Source: Mytilus galloprovincialis
Lineage: Eukaryota; Mollusca; Bivalvia; Mytilida; Mytilidae
Reading direction: 5' to 3'
Assembly: GCF_965363235.1 (NCBI RefSeq)
Contig: NC_134845.1
Span: forward strand, 66,679,261 to 66,743,260
DNA: 64,000 nucleotides
The notes under the pieces are model-generated. The model was given only the letters and a program-made list of their open reading frames with translations, searched no databases and was not told where the DNA came from. The translations under genes were made by a program, and so were the position numbers. Positions 12,398-23,639 of the stretch are shown here, piece by piece. Each line of letters opens with the position of its first letter. Position 1 is the first letter of the stretch.

Positions 12398-12500
12398 CAT
12401 CACGATTCACGAGTTGATTTTTTTGTCAATCACGAGTCAGAAAATAAATTTCTATGATCACGGATCACGAAAATATAAAAAAGAGTATCACCAATCAATC
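12398..12500. promoter_or_regulatory. Left subterminal ATCACGA repeat cluster
   Basis: At least five (A/T)TCACGA-like words are spaced by 10-30 bp next to the left TIR. A matching cluster lies at 18335-18512 in the same absolute orientation. Clustered subterminal words in DNA transposons often bind the transposase; that role here is inference. Confidence 0.5.
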
Positions 12501-12760
12501 TCGATAATAGAGATTCAGAAGCTGGGTGTTTGGTGCAATTAAGCTACAATCAAATACATTACTGGCTCATTACTTGTTTACATGTTGGATTCTCCCAGGT
12601 TCTAAATTAAATCGTTAAAAACAGTCACATTCTGACTTCTTTTATTGTATAATAATAATATTTCATAGAAATGTTTTACTGGCGTAAATACCACGGAACC
12701 ACATCTGTATTTTATCTAGAGGCTAAACTAAGAGATTATAAAGTATATATATTTATTTTG

Positions 12761-15700
12761 TCAATAAAATTTACTGCTGAGCCTGATTGTTCTCCCACTC
12801 CTGTTGGTTGTCCCTTGAAGAAAACTAAGACATTCTGGGGTGTCAATAACATTGTCCGTTTCTTCAGTGTAGTCCACATCTGATTTTGAATCATATTCAG
12901 AAACTTGATCATAGTCCGTGTTACCTTCTTCAGCTATTGAAGGAAATGTGATTTTTTTCACTTGTGGTACTGTAAGTTGCATTTTTGTACATATTAAGTG
13001 GTAATGTGCCAGTGTTGTACATTGTCGTTTGCTGTCGTACTGATCTTTGTCGAACACACTTTCCGAAGTCCTGGGCCCACTCACGCATTTCTCGTTCCTG
13101 GTCCTTTGACAGCAGGGCTTTTGGTTTCAAGTGCTCCATAGCACTCAGGGACGACAATGGCATGTCATTTTCAGGAATAGGGTAATAAGAGGAGGGATGC
13201 GTAAAGTAGTAGGCAGCCCACAGGACACTCCTTTTTATTCCCTCATACACCGTATTGCTTAAGTTCCGTGCATGTTCTAACATAGTTGGTAATTGGCATT
13301 TGAAATGTCCAAGAGCATGTAAGTTTTCAACGCATACAGTGAGACAAGACAACATGTTAATGGGAATTGACGAATTAATTGACGTTATTTGACTTTGCAA
13401 ATAACTCAGTTCACTATGGATCATGTCTACGGACTTCAAAGTTTTCGATGATATGGTTCCATCTGGCCCATTAAGTTGTCTGTCTGTGTCTAGAATAACA
13501 TGAACGCTTCGTACAGTTTCATGGAGATAGTCCGATAACCGTCGAACCAGGTCTTTTGCTTCCTCAAGATTAGCCCTTTCGACATTTTGATGTTTGAAAT
13601 GTACCCCAAAAGCTTGATACAGCAATTTTAAATCTGTCAAAAACCTGACAGAACCTTTCATGTCTGTAATAACCTTCACACAACCGGTTTGGGCATCGCA
13701 AACAAATATGTTTTTTCATTTCAGTACAGAGGGAGAAAAGCTGAGAAAATGAAGCTTTGTCACAAGGTCCATTATCATTACCTATTTGTCCAGTACCAGC
13801 TACAACTCTAACCGATGGTCCAATAATTTCTTTGTCTTGATTGTTTCCCGAATCACAGAAAATAACGGTTTCGCCATATCCAGATACACTTGAACATAAA
13901 GTACACTCCCCAGTACCATTAGTTAGTTTTCTTACTGCTACGCCGGTTGCCATATCAAGTGTAACTAAGCCTCCTGGGTTTCCGTTGTGCACCATGTATG
14001 CTTGGTTTTCATGCAAAGCCATGCATGTAACTTCTCTAACGTAAGTTGGATAATTTGCAATATGATTTACAACTCCCTTCATAATAACACCATCAGAGTT
14101 AATATCTACTGTGCTAAGCATTCTTTCGATATCAGAACTTACTAAAAGCATTTGTGCTGCTGCTTTGGAAATGCACGATGGTAAATAATCTGCTATATCA
14201 ACAGTGTCCATCTTTATCCGTCTCTCCTTGTAAGTCTTTTCCAGGCTTTGTAGATAGTTTGTTAGTCTGTTTTTCAAATCTGCAACTGTTCCATTTGTTG
14301 GGATATCTCGTTTTCTAGCTTCTTCAATAAGTTCGCCTTTTTTTAGGTTTTTCATGTTCAATTTTCCTGTGTTTTTTGGGTAAACTGAAATTGTTTTGTT
14401 GTGTTCACAAATGTACACTGTACCCTCAATATATGCTAGACTTCTTGCATCACTGTATTCTCCAACAATTTTAACTTCGACTGGGACATGCTGTCTTATC
14501 TCGAGTAATCTTGAAGAAGAAGATTTCGGATTGTGATCTATAACGTATAGGGTCCCTAGGTTTGCAGCAGTAATGGCAATCGGATGTGGATACAGTCCAA
14601 CCTTGTTACTTGCGCTTATTTTGTATTTATCAGGGATTATTGTGTGTACTATACCATGCACGGATTCAAGAAATGTAAGAACAGACGACTTTGTCAAATG
14701 AAGTATACAATTGATATCCATTCTATCCTTGTGAGTGACCGAATCCCTAGGTAAAATTCGTTTCAATTCTGCATGTGCATCTCTAACAGTGTGTACAAGT
14801 GGTAGACATGATCGTTGCGTATCCAACAAAATGGGCCAGTTCGCAAAGCTTGCTTTCAAACTTTTGCCAACATGCACTGCATCAGGAAGAACAGCAAATA
14901 TGTACTTTGATTCCAATATACCAGCCTCTCGGTCAGATATCAACAATTCGAATGCCGTTTTGTTGCCCTGTTCACAATCTGCCGTGATGACCAGAACAGC
15001 ACCCCTTTTACATTGAACACCGTTTTCAATACACCTATTGCATGCACGAATTGAGGGAATATGGCTCAAATGGTTTTCGTTTTTACAGGCGTCACATAGT
15101 TTGCCTTGTTCAGTGCATTCACTGCAGCTGCTATTACAATTAGAAACACTGTCCTTGTGTAGGATATGTCGCATACTAGTCGCTTGTTGCAAACACCTAA
15201 GACATGTTTGAACTATACAAACTTCGTAGAGAAACTGGGATTTAATGTCTTCTCCTGTTTTACCAGATTTTGGTTTGTATGTCACTGCAACAGGGAGACT
15301 TATATTATTGTCATTTGTAGAAATGTAAGTGATGTCTGCATCTGTTACAACATTCTGTCTAAGGAAATCAGGATCCGGATTCGAATTTTTTCGAACAAAG
15401 TCGAAACTAGCCGTGTCCTTAAGACCAACATTGACCTTTTGGTGTTCATCATAAAGTATGCTAGGTTTGAGAGCAGTCCCATCATTTGCCATCGTAAGCC
15501 CAATTACTTTAACAGTTGATGATTCTACTAAAGGAACTACTTTACTATCATTGGTTGCCAGTTGTAGCATTGATATTAGCCAAGGTTTTATAACGCCACT
15601 TTCTGTTGTATAGCCAGATGACCTTTTTAATCGAGCGTGAGACGAGGGTCCACCAAAATTAAGTTTTGCGTCATCTGGATTTTTCAATCCACCCGTGCCT

Positions 15701-16096
15701 GTTCCGTGCCACATTGGTCCACGAAGGAAATTAACAGTTCGTTCTCCTCCAAGATACTTTATGGTGTTGAAAAACTCTATTACTTCAGAATCATAGTGAT
15801 GATTAGGGTCACCCAAAACGCTTGTTACATCATTCAAGTATTTGTACAAGATTGTGTTGGGTGTGATTTTACCATTTTCAATCAATTCATTCAATCGAAT
15901 GCACATTTCATTTGCTGGTTTTACTACGACTGGAAAAACTAAATACTCTGGATCAATGTCGGTCTCGCTGTCAGTTGTATGATCGTCAGGGGACTGTAGT
16001 TCAAGTACTGATTCATTGTCACTCTCTGTTTCAGGAATGTCGAATGTATCGACTTCTAAATCACTGTCATAGTCACCAAACCTCATAACGCTTGGT
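12761..16096 (-). CDS. Multidomain transposon protein: acidic motifs, Cys-cluster, SAP, NHL
   Basis: A long intronless exon follows a canonical acceptor (tcttttctttacag at 16097); the first ATG in it is at 16084-16086 (MRFGDYDSDLEVD). In order: acidic N-terminus; a region around residue 210 with ANDGTAL; a Cys-rich cluster about residues 303-371 with many CxxC pairs; ADCEQGNK at about 379 and LPDAVHVGKSLK at about 411-422, which recall spaced acidic residues of RNase H-fold transposases; a propeller-like stretch at about 510-535; a SAP DNA-binding domain at about 585-625; and an NHL-type repeat at about 768-810. The C-terminal part has the motif ENLHALGHFK and a KRSVLWAAYYFTHPSSYYP block that I associate with large multicopy families in cnidarians and molluscs. 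Two one-base frame changes, at A-runs (plus-strand T-runs 13711-13716 and about 12952-12986), break the frame. The end reads TNRSGRTIRLSSKFY. The transposase assignment is inference. Confidence 0.6.
12952..12986 (-). other. Apparent frameshift 2 in the SAP/NHL gene
   Basis: The middle frame stops shortly after NATYSTTSEK, whereas an acidic serine-rich tail (AEEGNTDYDQVSEYDSKSDV) continues in the next frame to the stop at 12761. A surplus base in the 7-A run at 12952-12958, or in the 5-A run at 12982-12986, would reconcile them. Confidence 0.5.
13711..13716 (-). other. Apparent frameshift 1 in the SAP/NHL gene
   Basis: The upstream frame runs on into an unrelated tail after a 6-A run (T-run on the plus strand), while the NHL-like sequence IFVCDAQTGCVKVITD continues in the next frame. 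One surplus base here explains both. A homopolymer miscall or a true inactivating mutation would look the same. Confidence 0.65.
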
Positions 16097-16248
16097 CTGT
16101 AAAGAAAAGATGTTAACATTCAGGACTTAAACAATCACAAGTACATAGATCTTTATCAGATTAGATACCTAACCTAAGTTCGTGCGATAAATGTCATCTG
16201 AATGATAAAATCATCCTTAAAGCATTTAGTATGCCATAAGCGACAAAC

Positions 16249-16400
16249 GATATGTTAGAATTCGATGTATAGGTGAAGATATTCCCGATGTCACCCTTAT
16301 TTGTTTGTTCCATGTGCTGCATACTTTTAACAAAAGTTTCGAGTGCATGACAAACAGTTGGACTGACGAAAGATGAGAGATTGTTGTCACTACAGTTGCT
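16249..16400 (-). CDS. Probable upstream exon of the SAP/NHL gene
   Basis: The minus strand is open with a coding-like composition (SPTVCHALETFVKSMQHMEQ, then TNKGDIGNIFTYTSNSN). A possible donor after AACATATC (gtttgt) has the phase needed to join the acceptor at 16097, giving ...NISPSVMRFGDYD. The upstream boundary is unclear (candidate acceptors around 16340-16400). If right, the protein starts further upstream than MRFGDYD. Confidence 0.35.
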
Positions 16401-16884
16401 TTAGAAATTAGCGTAGACCAGGTCGGGAGATAGTTAGAGCGAATAACAGAATGAAACTATGTAGTGTGCCCTATAAACGTGCATATGTATGGTTCTATAG
16501 TTTTCGACCGGTGCCTAGAGTTGTATGACCTCAAGACAACATGCATATTTTAGATGTGTGGAAATTGCCACCAACATATGTCATATAAAATAGACTTAAG
16601 AATTGTAGTTGTGTACTTATACGTATCAATGTGTTTTATTATTTATTCTTATATGACGTCTATATTATGTTAACCAATATAATACTCAACAACGTCCCAC
16701 TAAGCACTAGCTAGTCTAAAAATGTTTTAATTTTGCAAATTAACGCATTTGTCCTATTAGAATCGAATTAATTCATGGGTTGGGTGATGTTGTGTACATT
16801 TAATCATGGTCTATGACCTTTTATTACATTTTACTCTTGCTAACGCTCGTGGCAAAATTCGAATATGAAGGCAGTGCCCATTTA

Positions 16885-16960
16885 AATGAACAACATCGGT
16901 GACCTATAGTTGTTAGTCTCATTGGCAATTACACCAAATCTTCTTTTTTATATGTATAAT
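16885..16960 (+). repeat. Dispersed repeat fragment inside the TIR element
   Basis: 'gtgacctatagttgttagtc' followed by 'tcattggcaattacaccaaa' and 'tcttctttttta' is the 3' end of the common 'ggcaatcataccacatcttc' family, showing a later insertion in the element. Confidence 0.55.
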
Positions 16961-17439
16961 GTATATATGTAGATAATGTGTTAATGAAGCCCGGCAGCAC
17001 ACTATGCACTTTTGCATGGTTATTGCTTAATGCATACATGTATAAGACATATAATATTTTTGTAGTTAACATAAATATTATCAATTAATCGAGAAACGGG
17101 CGGCTTAAAATTATTTGGGGAGATTAAAAAAATACAATTACTTTTAACGACCAACTTCACGTATTTCAAACACAAGAAATTGTATAATGTTCATTAAAAA
17201 AAAACTAAATTCCTTCTCATTGTGCTACAAAATCGTAATATCAAAATTTTCAATGAAACAATATATTAAAAAAAAATGTCCAAAATATAATTATAGTTCA
17301 CACGCCCATTGTACCATATCTTAATCTCTAGAGTGTGCACTTTGTTGTGCCAGTGGTAACTGGGTTTCAACACAAAAAAAAAAGGATTTTTGTTTTAATC
17401 TCAGAAAGGGCCGTTTACGAGCATGACTCAAGTATATAT

Positions 17440-17930
17440 ACATGTATATCCCGGGGGGAGGGGGGTACTGACAATCATTTTGGGTATAACTGTGCCGAAA
17501 GCACTTGCAAAATTATACCCTGTTCTAACAGAAAAAAGTTGAAAAACATACCCTGTTCTAGACATGCTCAGAAAATGTATACCCTGTTCTAGACCCCCTC
17601 AGTAAAAATGAATAACCTGTTCTACACAGGCTCAGATAATGAATTTTTCCACAGGAATCTTGAAATTTTATTGAAAAATTCTCACACCCATTTTTCACGT
17701 TTAAGGGATAAAATTTCAGATTCCTGTGCCTTTTCTAACTAGCTAAAATACGTGTCAGGAATATGTGAACCTGTTCTGGACTGTTATGGTAAAAAACAAA
17801 CCTGGTTCTAACCAGCAGGTCATGAAAAACAGACCCCGTTCTAACAAGCAGGGCATGAAAAAGGGACCCCGTTTTGCGGCACACTCATTGCGGCACACTC
17901 ATACCACTAAAATAATAGGAAGTAGCCCCC
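17440..17930. repeat. CCTGTTCTA tandem repeats around a hairpin
   Basis: About eight imperfect copies of '(a)ccctgttcta' with 'gctcag' or 'gcagg' spacers occur from 17515 to 17880. Between the two blocks, arms at 17649-17671 and 17708-17728 (cacaggaatcttgaaatttt and its near complement) form a hairpin. The arrangement looks like an inserted repeat element within the larger TIR element. Confidence 0.65.
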
Positions 17931-18112
17931 CCCCCCCGGATATATATATGGCATATAACATATATTTATATATTTAATATAGATATTCATAGATGTGGCA
18001 GGGTCAGATAAACAGTGGGGTCGGATCAACTGGGGCCGGCGGATGGACTAAGGGCTGAATCGACCTTATAAATAAATACATACATTATTATAGCAGTGAC
18101 AATTTTTAATAC

Positions 18113-18236
18113 CTTGTAAACTACACCCTTTTTCTATTTCGGGAAACTTCAACTGTCCAAAACAGGTTGGATCTACATAAAATATCACAACCTCGACAAT
18201 GTTATTGCTGTGGCTCTCAGCCATGGGGGCTGCCAT
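18113..18236 (-). CDS. Possible first exon of the SAP/NHL gene
   Basis: ATG in a strong context (caagctATGGCAGCC) begins MAAPMAESHSNNIVEVV and continues IFYVDPTCFGQLKFPEIEKG to a donor (ACAAG|GTATTA). It lies just inside the right end of the element, where a transposase promoter would be expected. Its end phase does not directly match the 16097 acceptor, so at least one further exon must intervene if it is real. Confidence 0.35.
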
Positions 18237-18334
18237 AGCTTGCACTAATAAATGACCTAATTGCACTTTTAAAACTATCGCGCCACTTGAACTTTTTAAG
18301 CCAAGAAAGACAACTCAATGGAACTCTTTATTTC

Positions 18335-18512
18335 CGTAATGAAAAAAAAATCACGAGAACGAAAAATATGTCTCAATCACGAAGAACGAACATAAAATTC
18401 CAATGAAAACGATTCACGAACAATGGTTTCATCACGAATCACGAAAAATAAATCTGTAGAAAAACGGATCACGATAGCGAAAATGCGCCGATCACGAAGA
18501 ACGGAAATAACC
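18335..18512. promoter_or_regulatory. Right subterminal ATCACGA repeat cluster
   Basis: About nine ATCACGA or TTCACGA words, often followed by GAACGAA or AAAAAT, lie directly inside the right TIR. The stretch aatcacgaaaaataaatc resembles 'aatcacgagtcagaaaataa' in the left cluster. Confidence 0.55.
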
Positions 18513-18525
18513 CATCAGCCCCCTC

Positions 18526-18531
18526 TATAAT
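18526..18531. repeat. Right target-site duplication TATAAT
   Basis: Exact copy of 12352-12357 immediately after the right terminal inverted repeat. Confidence 0.75.
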
Positions 18532-18579
18532 TATTCATAAAATTCATTGCCACGGTGGTATTGCTAGTCTGCGACGCGG

Positions 18580-18710
18580 ACACCTCGGCTTTGCTAACTG
18601 TTGAAGGCCGTACGGTGACCTATTATAGTTGTTAATTTATGTGTCATTTTGGTCTTTAGTGGATAGTTGTTTTATTGGCAATCATACCACATCTTCTTTT
18701 TTTTTAATTT
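18580..18710 (+). repeat. Dispersed 'ggcaatcataccacatcttc' repeat copy
   Basis: The order 'gttgaaggccgtacggtgac', 'gttgttaatttatgtgtcat', 'tttggtctttagtgg' and 'ggcaatcataccacatcttc' matches copies at 43160-43270 and 49760-49860. Confidence 0.65.
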
Positions 18711-20470
18711 GTTGGATATAAATAATGTATTTTTTTTTCGTTTTCTATCTCAATGTGCACGAAATGTTTTCTAATGGACTTAGTGCAAAAAAACAATCAA
18801 TCGATCAGTTTGAAAATATTCGAATATAAAATCACTACTCTCTTAACTCGATTAAAGCACGCAACCAGGCAGGCAATCGAAGTTTTTCTGTCTTCTTGAC
18901 TAAAATGCCAAGCAATAAAACAAAACTGAAAGAAAGTATATCTACAAAACGATAAAATAGATTTTAAAAACAAAAGCATGTAATTTCTTCAATATGAGAT
19001 GTTATCCCTACACATCTCGAAGAAAAAGTGTTCTAATAGATCGGAAGAAAATTTCCCAGTCGGCCGCGGGTCTGGACGCATAGGACGAAAAAAAAATCTT
19101 ATCTTATACCAGGAAGAAAAATTTTGCCCCCTTACCACCAGAAGAAAGTTTCATAGGCGGTCGCTGGTCAGTGAAGAATAATTATAACTTATAAGAATAA
19201 TGAAGTTCTTCTTTCGACCGGCTGTAGACTATTTACCAAAGAGGGACGTCTGTTTGACTGTGCGGAATGTACGCACCAACCTCCGGTCAAACAAGGAATG
19301 CTAAATTCGATGTCTCGTTTAAAAACAGTGCCACGCACCCTATACGTTCAGAAGCCTTGTAACAGCTGTCAGAGGTTTGTATGTTGCCTGTGGCAAGTTA
19401 AAATTTCACTTTCCAGTAAGTAATATCCTCGACTTCAAAACTGGATGGCCTCTATTACGTATGCACATGGCCTGCATATTGTTTTATTTGTCAAGTTTTT
19501 CTTGTCTTGAACATGCTTGAAATATTTGCCACTGGATCAACCACTAATCAGTCAACTTTATTCTATGAATCTTTTTCTACAACATGTCAAGAAATTGCCT
19601 CCGTTGAAATTCTGAAAATATCCCATAGAGCAAATTACATGGATGATTAATATTGACTATTTGGTATATATGGCCGTGATCGAAACGACACGTACATGTA
19701 CATAAAGGTCATAAATTAATTTGTTGAATGAAATCAAATCTTTAACTACTAATGGGTGCCGTAGGAGGTCTACCGGAATTTTTAGCTAGGATATTTTCTT
19801 GGCATGACTACTTCATGGTATGTAACGTAATAACTTGAAAATATTAGTTATCGGCATAATTATTTAAAGGTTTATAGACACGTTTTCCAAAGCGTTGTCA
19901 GATAAAAATGAAAATCATGTAACCCCCCCCCCCCCCCCCTAGTCGGGACGATTGGAAACCAAAGTTTATCCTAGTAAGATATGAAACACTGTTTAATATT
20001 AATAACCTTTCATCACTACCATTGTATTGTTTGTTATCATCATGACCACTCTGGAGGCTCTGACAAACAAATTATGTAATGTACAATAACATCTAAAGAT
20101 AAAATTTTACACCGCCATGCTACAGAACCACCTAGCTGTCTCCACTGGCTTTTTCACACGTGTAGAGAAGCACAAGAGGATACTAAGTTGAAGGGGAATG
20201 CATTATGTGTCCATTCACAATTTTTTTATTCTCGGTAATGATGTTGTAATAATTTCTTAAATCTTAAATTTGAATTATTGCTTTCAACTGAACTATTTGA
20301 ATAAATAATACACTAAATCTTATTCGGTATCTTCGTAGGTTTTTTATACGCGTTCAAATTCAATGTCAGTGTTGTATATCCCCTGAACCGCTATAAAACT
20401 AAAACTTTACACCATGTCAAGATCCCGAATAACAGATATTTATGGAACACCATATCTGTCTTCTGATGTT
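18711..20470. other. Mostly non-coding; one possible exon
   Basis: AT-rich sequence with a poly-C tract at about 19922-19939. The plus strand is open from 19175 to a good donor (TTTCCA|GTAAGTA, exon end 19415), including FTKEGRLFDCAECTHQPPVK and four further cysteines. Without an acceptor or family match I do not call it a gene. Confidence 0.3.
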
Positions 20471-20479
20471 AATTGGTTA

Positions 20480-20800
20480 TATGTTCGGTGCTTTATGCAT
20501 TATGTTTAGTATTATTTATAATATGATCAGTAGTTTTCATATCATGTTCAGTAGTTTTGACATTATATCCAGTAGTTGGACATTATGTTCGGTGCTTTGG
20601 TTATTATATTCAGTATAGTTTTATTATTATATGCAGTAGTAATTAAATTATGTTCGGTACTTTTGACGTTATATTCAGTGCATTTTTCATTATGTTCAGT
20701 ACTTTCGACATTATGTTCAGTAGATTCAATATTATTTGCAGTACCTTATGTATTATCCTCAGTGTCCCGGTGTGTATTATTCATTATGTTCAGTATAAGC
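20480..20800. repeat. Degenerate 'cattatgttcagtagttttg' minisatellite
   Basis: At least a dozen imperfect copies of a 24-30 bp unit 'attatgttcagtactttcga' fill this stretch. The repetitive open frames across it (ending near 21048) are by-products. Confidence 0.75.
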
Positions 20801-21259
20801 ATCATTATTATACTTGGTTCAATGAACTGTATTTTCAGTGGTTGTCTCATTATGATGATGCAGTAAAAGTCGAGAAATCAATGACGGAAATTGTCGGGAA
20901 AAAAACGAACGCAGATATTTTCGACGGACGTTTTCTTCATCGACACATTTACGGGATAGAAAAAAATGGTAGAAATGGAAGCAGTATTAAATCGGTTTGT
21001 TTTTACATTCACACGTTGGCGATTTTCAGAAGGAAAAAATATTCCTGACTTAATTTGTAAGATGTCATGATTGTTGTTTTTTTAACGTACAGTGGCAAAT
21101 ATTTCACGCATATTTCTGACGGAGAGGATAATTTTTAAACAAGAAACAAAAAGTTGCATGCGACAGCGTTGTCGGTGATACACATTGACCATAGAGAGAC
21201 GACAAAAAGACAAACAGCAAAAATGAAATATAAAAACATATTCTTTTGTATTCCTAGTA

Positions 21260-21560
21260 TAGTAGGTAATAAAATTGAGAAAGGAAATGGGGAATGTGTC
21301 AAAGCGACAACAACCCGACCATAGAGCAGACAACAGCCGAAGGCCACCAATGGGTCTTTAATGTAGCGAGAATTTCCGCACCCGTAGGTGTCCTTCAGCT
21401 GGCCCCTAAAATATGTATACTAGTACAGTGATAATGGACGTCATACTAAACTCCGAATGATACACAAGAAACTAAAATTAAAAACCATACAAGACGAACA
21501 AAGGCCAGAGGCTCCTGACTTGGGACAGGCGCAAAATTGCGGCGGGGTTAAACATGTTTG
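21260..21560 (-). repeat. Dispersed repeat, 'gtctctttgacacattcc' family
   Basis: 'ggaaatggggaatgtgtcaa', 'agcgacaacaacccgacc', 'gtctttaatgtagcgag' and downstream 'gctcctgacttgggacaggc' match the family order seen at 469-640, with extra 3' material. Confidence 0.6.
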
Positions 21561-23639
21561 TGAGATCTCAATCCTCCCTTTGTTGGTTGGTTTATTTATT
21601 GTCACATATAATAAGATAGCAAAGGGAGTTGCAGAATAAAGGATACTGGCGAATATAAAAATTGAACAAAAAAGTTTGCAAAATTTTAAAGAATATCAAT
21701 GAAAAAATAAAATAATAATTTGATACAATAGTGTACACACAGATAAGAACCATGTACAGAATAAAGAAATCATGTTATGATAGAAGAATTTTACAAAATC
21801 ATTAATAATTGATGATTTTACAGAATAGTTATATTTAAAGATAAAAAACATTTAGGTATACACTTCATATAGACCCTCAAATAATCGTTGGATTATCTCG
21901 GTGTGGCTGGTCAGCAATAGATAAAAGAAATCACAGGTCAATTCAAACGTTGTAACGTTGTAAGTGATGCAATATATTTTTATTTTTCTGTTCCCCTTCT
22001 GTAACTTCCACTTTTATTGAAGTTTTTAATCGACCAAAGCCTTAGTTTAATTTAGTTTCCTGTTATTACTACCCCACTTATGTCGCATGTTTTGTATCAT
22101 ACACTGATTCTTTATATACTTCGAGCATACACATGTACACTTCTGGAACAATAAATATTTAGTAAACTTTAACGTTTTTGTAGACTAGTGTACAGTAAAT
22201 TTTATACATAACAAACAAGATATTTTAAACAAAGATGTCAGTTTGTATGTGTGTTTTACTTGTTAACTTGCAGATGTATTAATAACCACTAGACAATCTT
22301 TCAAGAATTTGTAGAATTATTGATATATTTTATATACGCGATGTTAAGCAGCAGTATATGGACAGGGCACGTTCTGTCGTGATATAGTACCAAAATTTAA
22401 AACAAACTATTGCATGTTCCGCTGTTAAAGTAACCGGCTTTTTCAAAAACTGGGCAATTCATATATCGGAACGGAGAAAAATGTAAACAGATGACCTGCA
22501 AGATAGTTTAAGAGATTTATGAACTGGTTACTCAAAAATGACAAAATCTAACTATCCCCCATTAGAGCCAATATTAATAATAAAGATCAAAACCCTGAAG
22601 ACATGCACACCTTCAATTTAAGTACAAACAGACAGCAAAGTAAAATCGTTCTAGGCTTCAATCTGTAGGAGATGCTTTGCGGAATGTCTATAATGGGACG
22701 GACGGACGGAAGCACAGACGGACAGTGGTAACACAATATTCACCCCCCCCCCAAATTTCAGTTGCGGGGGCATAATAGAATTATAGCTTCAATTTCATGT
22801 TTTATTGAGTCAAGACATTACCGGATGATTTCTATTTTTATGTTTTTACTATTTTTGCGTTCATGTACTTACAAAGTAGTTTTGTCTGAATTAGTAATTG
22901 TTTTAAACATGTATATCATATTTTTTATAACCTACGTATAATTTCATTTCAAATATGTGTCCATAAACGAGGGTCTGATTGGGGTTTACAGAATACACGT
23001 CAGAATAATTGGCAAAAATTGCAGAATAAAATGCAAAAAAAAAAAAGAAAAAGAACATAATCGGCTGCTAAAGTATGAAAAAAAAAATAAGAATACTGGT
23101 AATACAAAATAAAAATTTATGATAATTATCCAGACTCTTGTGATACAAAGAAGCTATCAGTACAAAAAAAATAATCATCATGCATAATCTACACGAAGAA
23201 AGTTCGAAATTAATAGCATGATAACTTGACGTTATGTAATAAAGATGACGACACGTCACGAATTTTGATGTTGGTTTTTTTTTTTGCCAAAATGTTGAGT
23301 TTGCGTCGTTTCTACAGGGAAAACGAAGTCGGTGACCATATTTTTTTTAACATCATCTAATTTGTAAGACAAAGAGGGAGAAAATACTAATTTAAGAAAA
23401 ATAATCTATGGAGTGGTTCACGTGATTTATAACAAAAACCGAAAATTGTAGAAGAAAAAATATAGATTTCCCCTATATAATATATCCTCTCGGACCCTAT
23501 TTAAAAATGATTTTTTTTCTCGAAAACGAAGTCGGTGACATAGACTTTTTTTTTTTTTTACATTTTCTGATGTATATTTTAAATATCTAACTGAGTTCTA
23601 ATTCTAAAAAAAAATCGTTTACTGATCCTTGACCTTATG
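21561..23639. other. Non-coding region downstream of the EGF-like gene
   Basis: No exon is supported. It contains a short GGAC-rich patch with a poly-C run at about 22698-22755, and two copies of 'aaaacgaagtcggtgac' about 200 bp apart (near 23318 and 23519), each followed by a T-run and a similar tail, consistent with a decayed duplication. Confidence 0.5.

Larger units (their letters stand above)
12358..18525 (-). mobile_element. 6.17-kb TIR element encoding a SAP/NHL multidomain protein
   Basis: The ends are GAGGGGCCTGATGGG (12358-12372) and CCCATCAGCCCCCTC (18511-18525), inverted repeats matching at 14 of 15 positions, flanked by identical 6-bp TATAAT. Both subterminal regions carry clusters of ATCACGA words (12398-12500 and 18335-18512). 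The interior encodes on the minus strand the large protein at 12761-16096 plus probable upstream exons, and has been invaded by later repeats (16885-16960, 17440-17930). TIRs plus a TSD are the hallmark of a cut-and-paste DNA transposon. A 6-bp TSD is uncommon in animals (I recall it for few superfamilies such as IS3EU), but I cannot assign the superfamily from sequence alone. The coding region has two apparent frameshifts, so this copy may be non-autonomous or affected by base-calling errors. Confidence 0.75.

Noticed and set aside
14735..15519. Plus-strand frames of 60-117 codons opposite the SAP/NHL gene
   Set aside because: They are antisense shadows of a long coding frame and have no domains or coding-like composition.
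20576..21048. Overlapping 96- and 132-codon open frames
   Set aside because: They run over a degenerate tandem repeat and have a repetitive, hydrophobic composition explained by the repeat.
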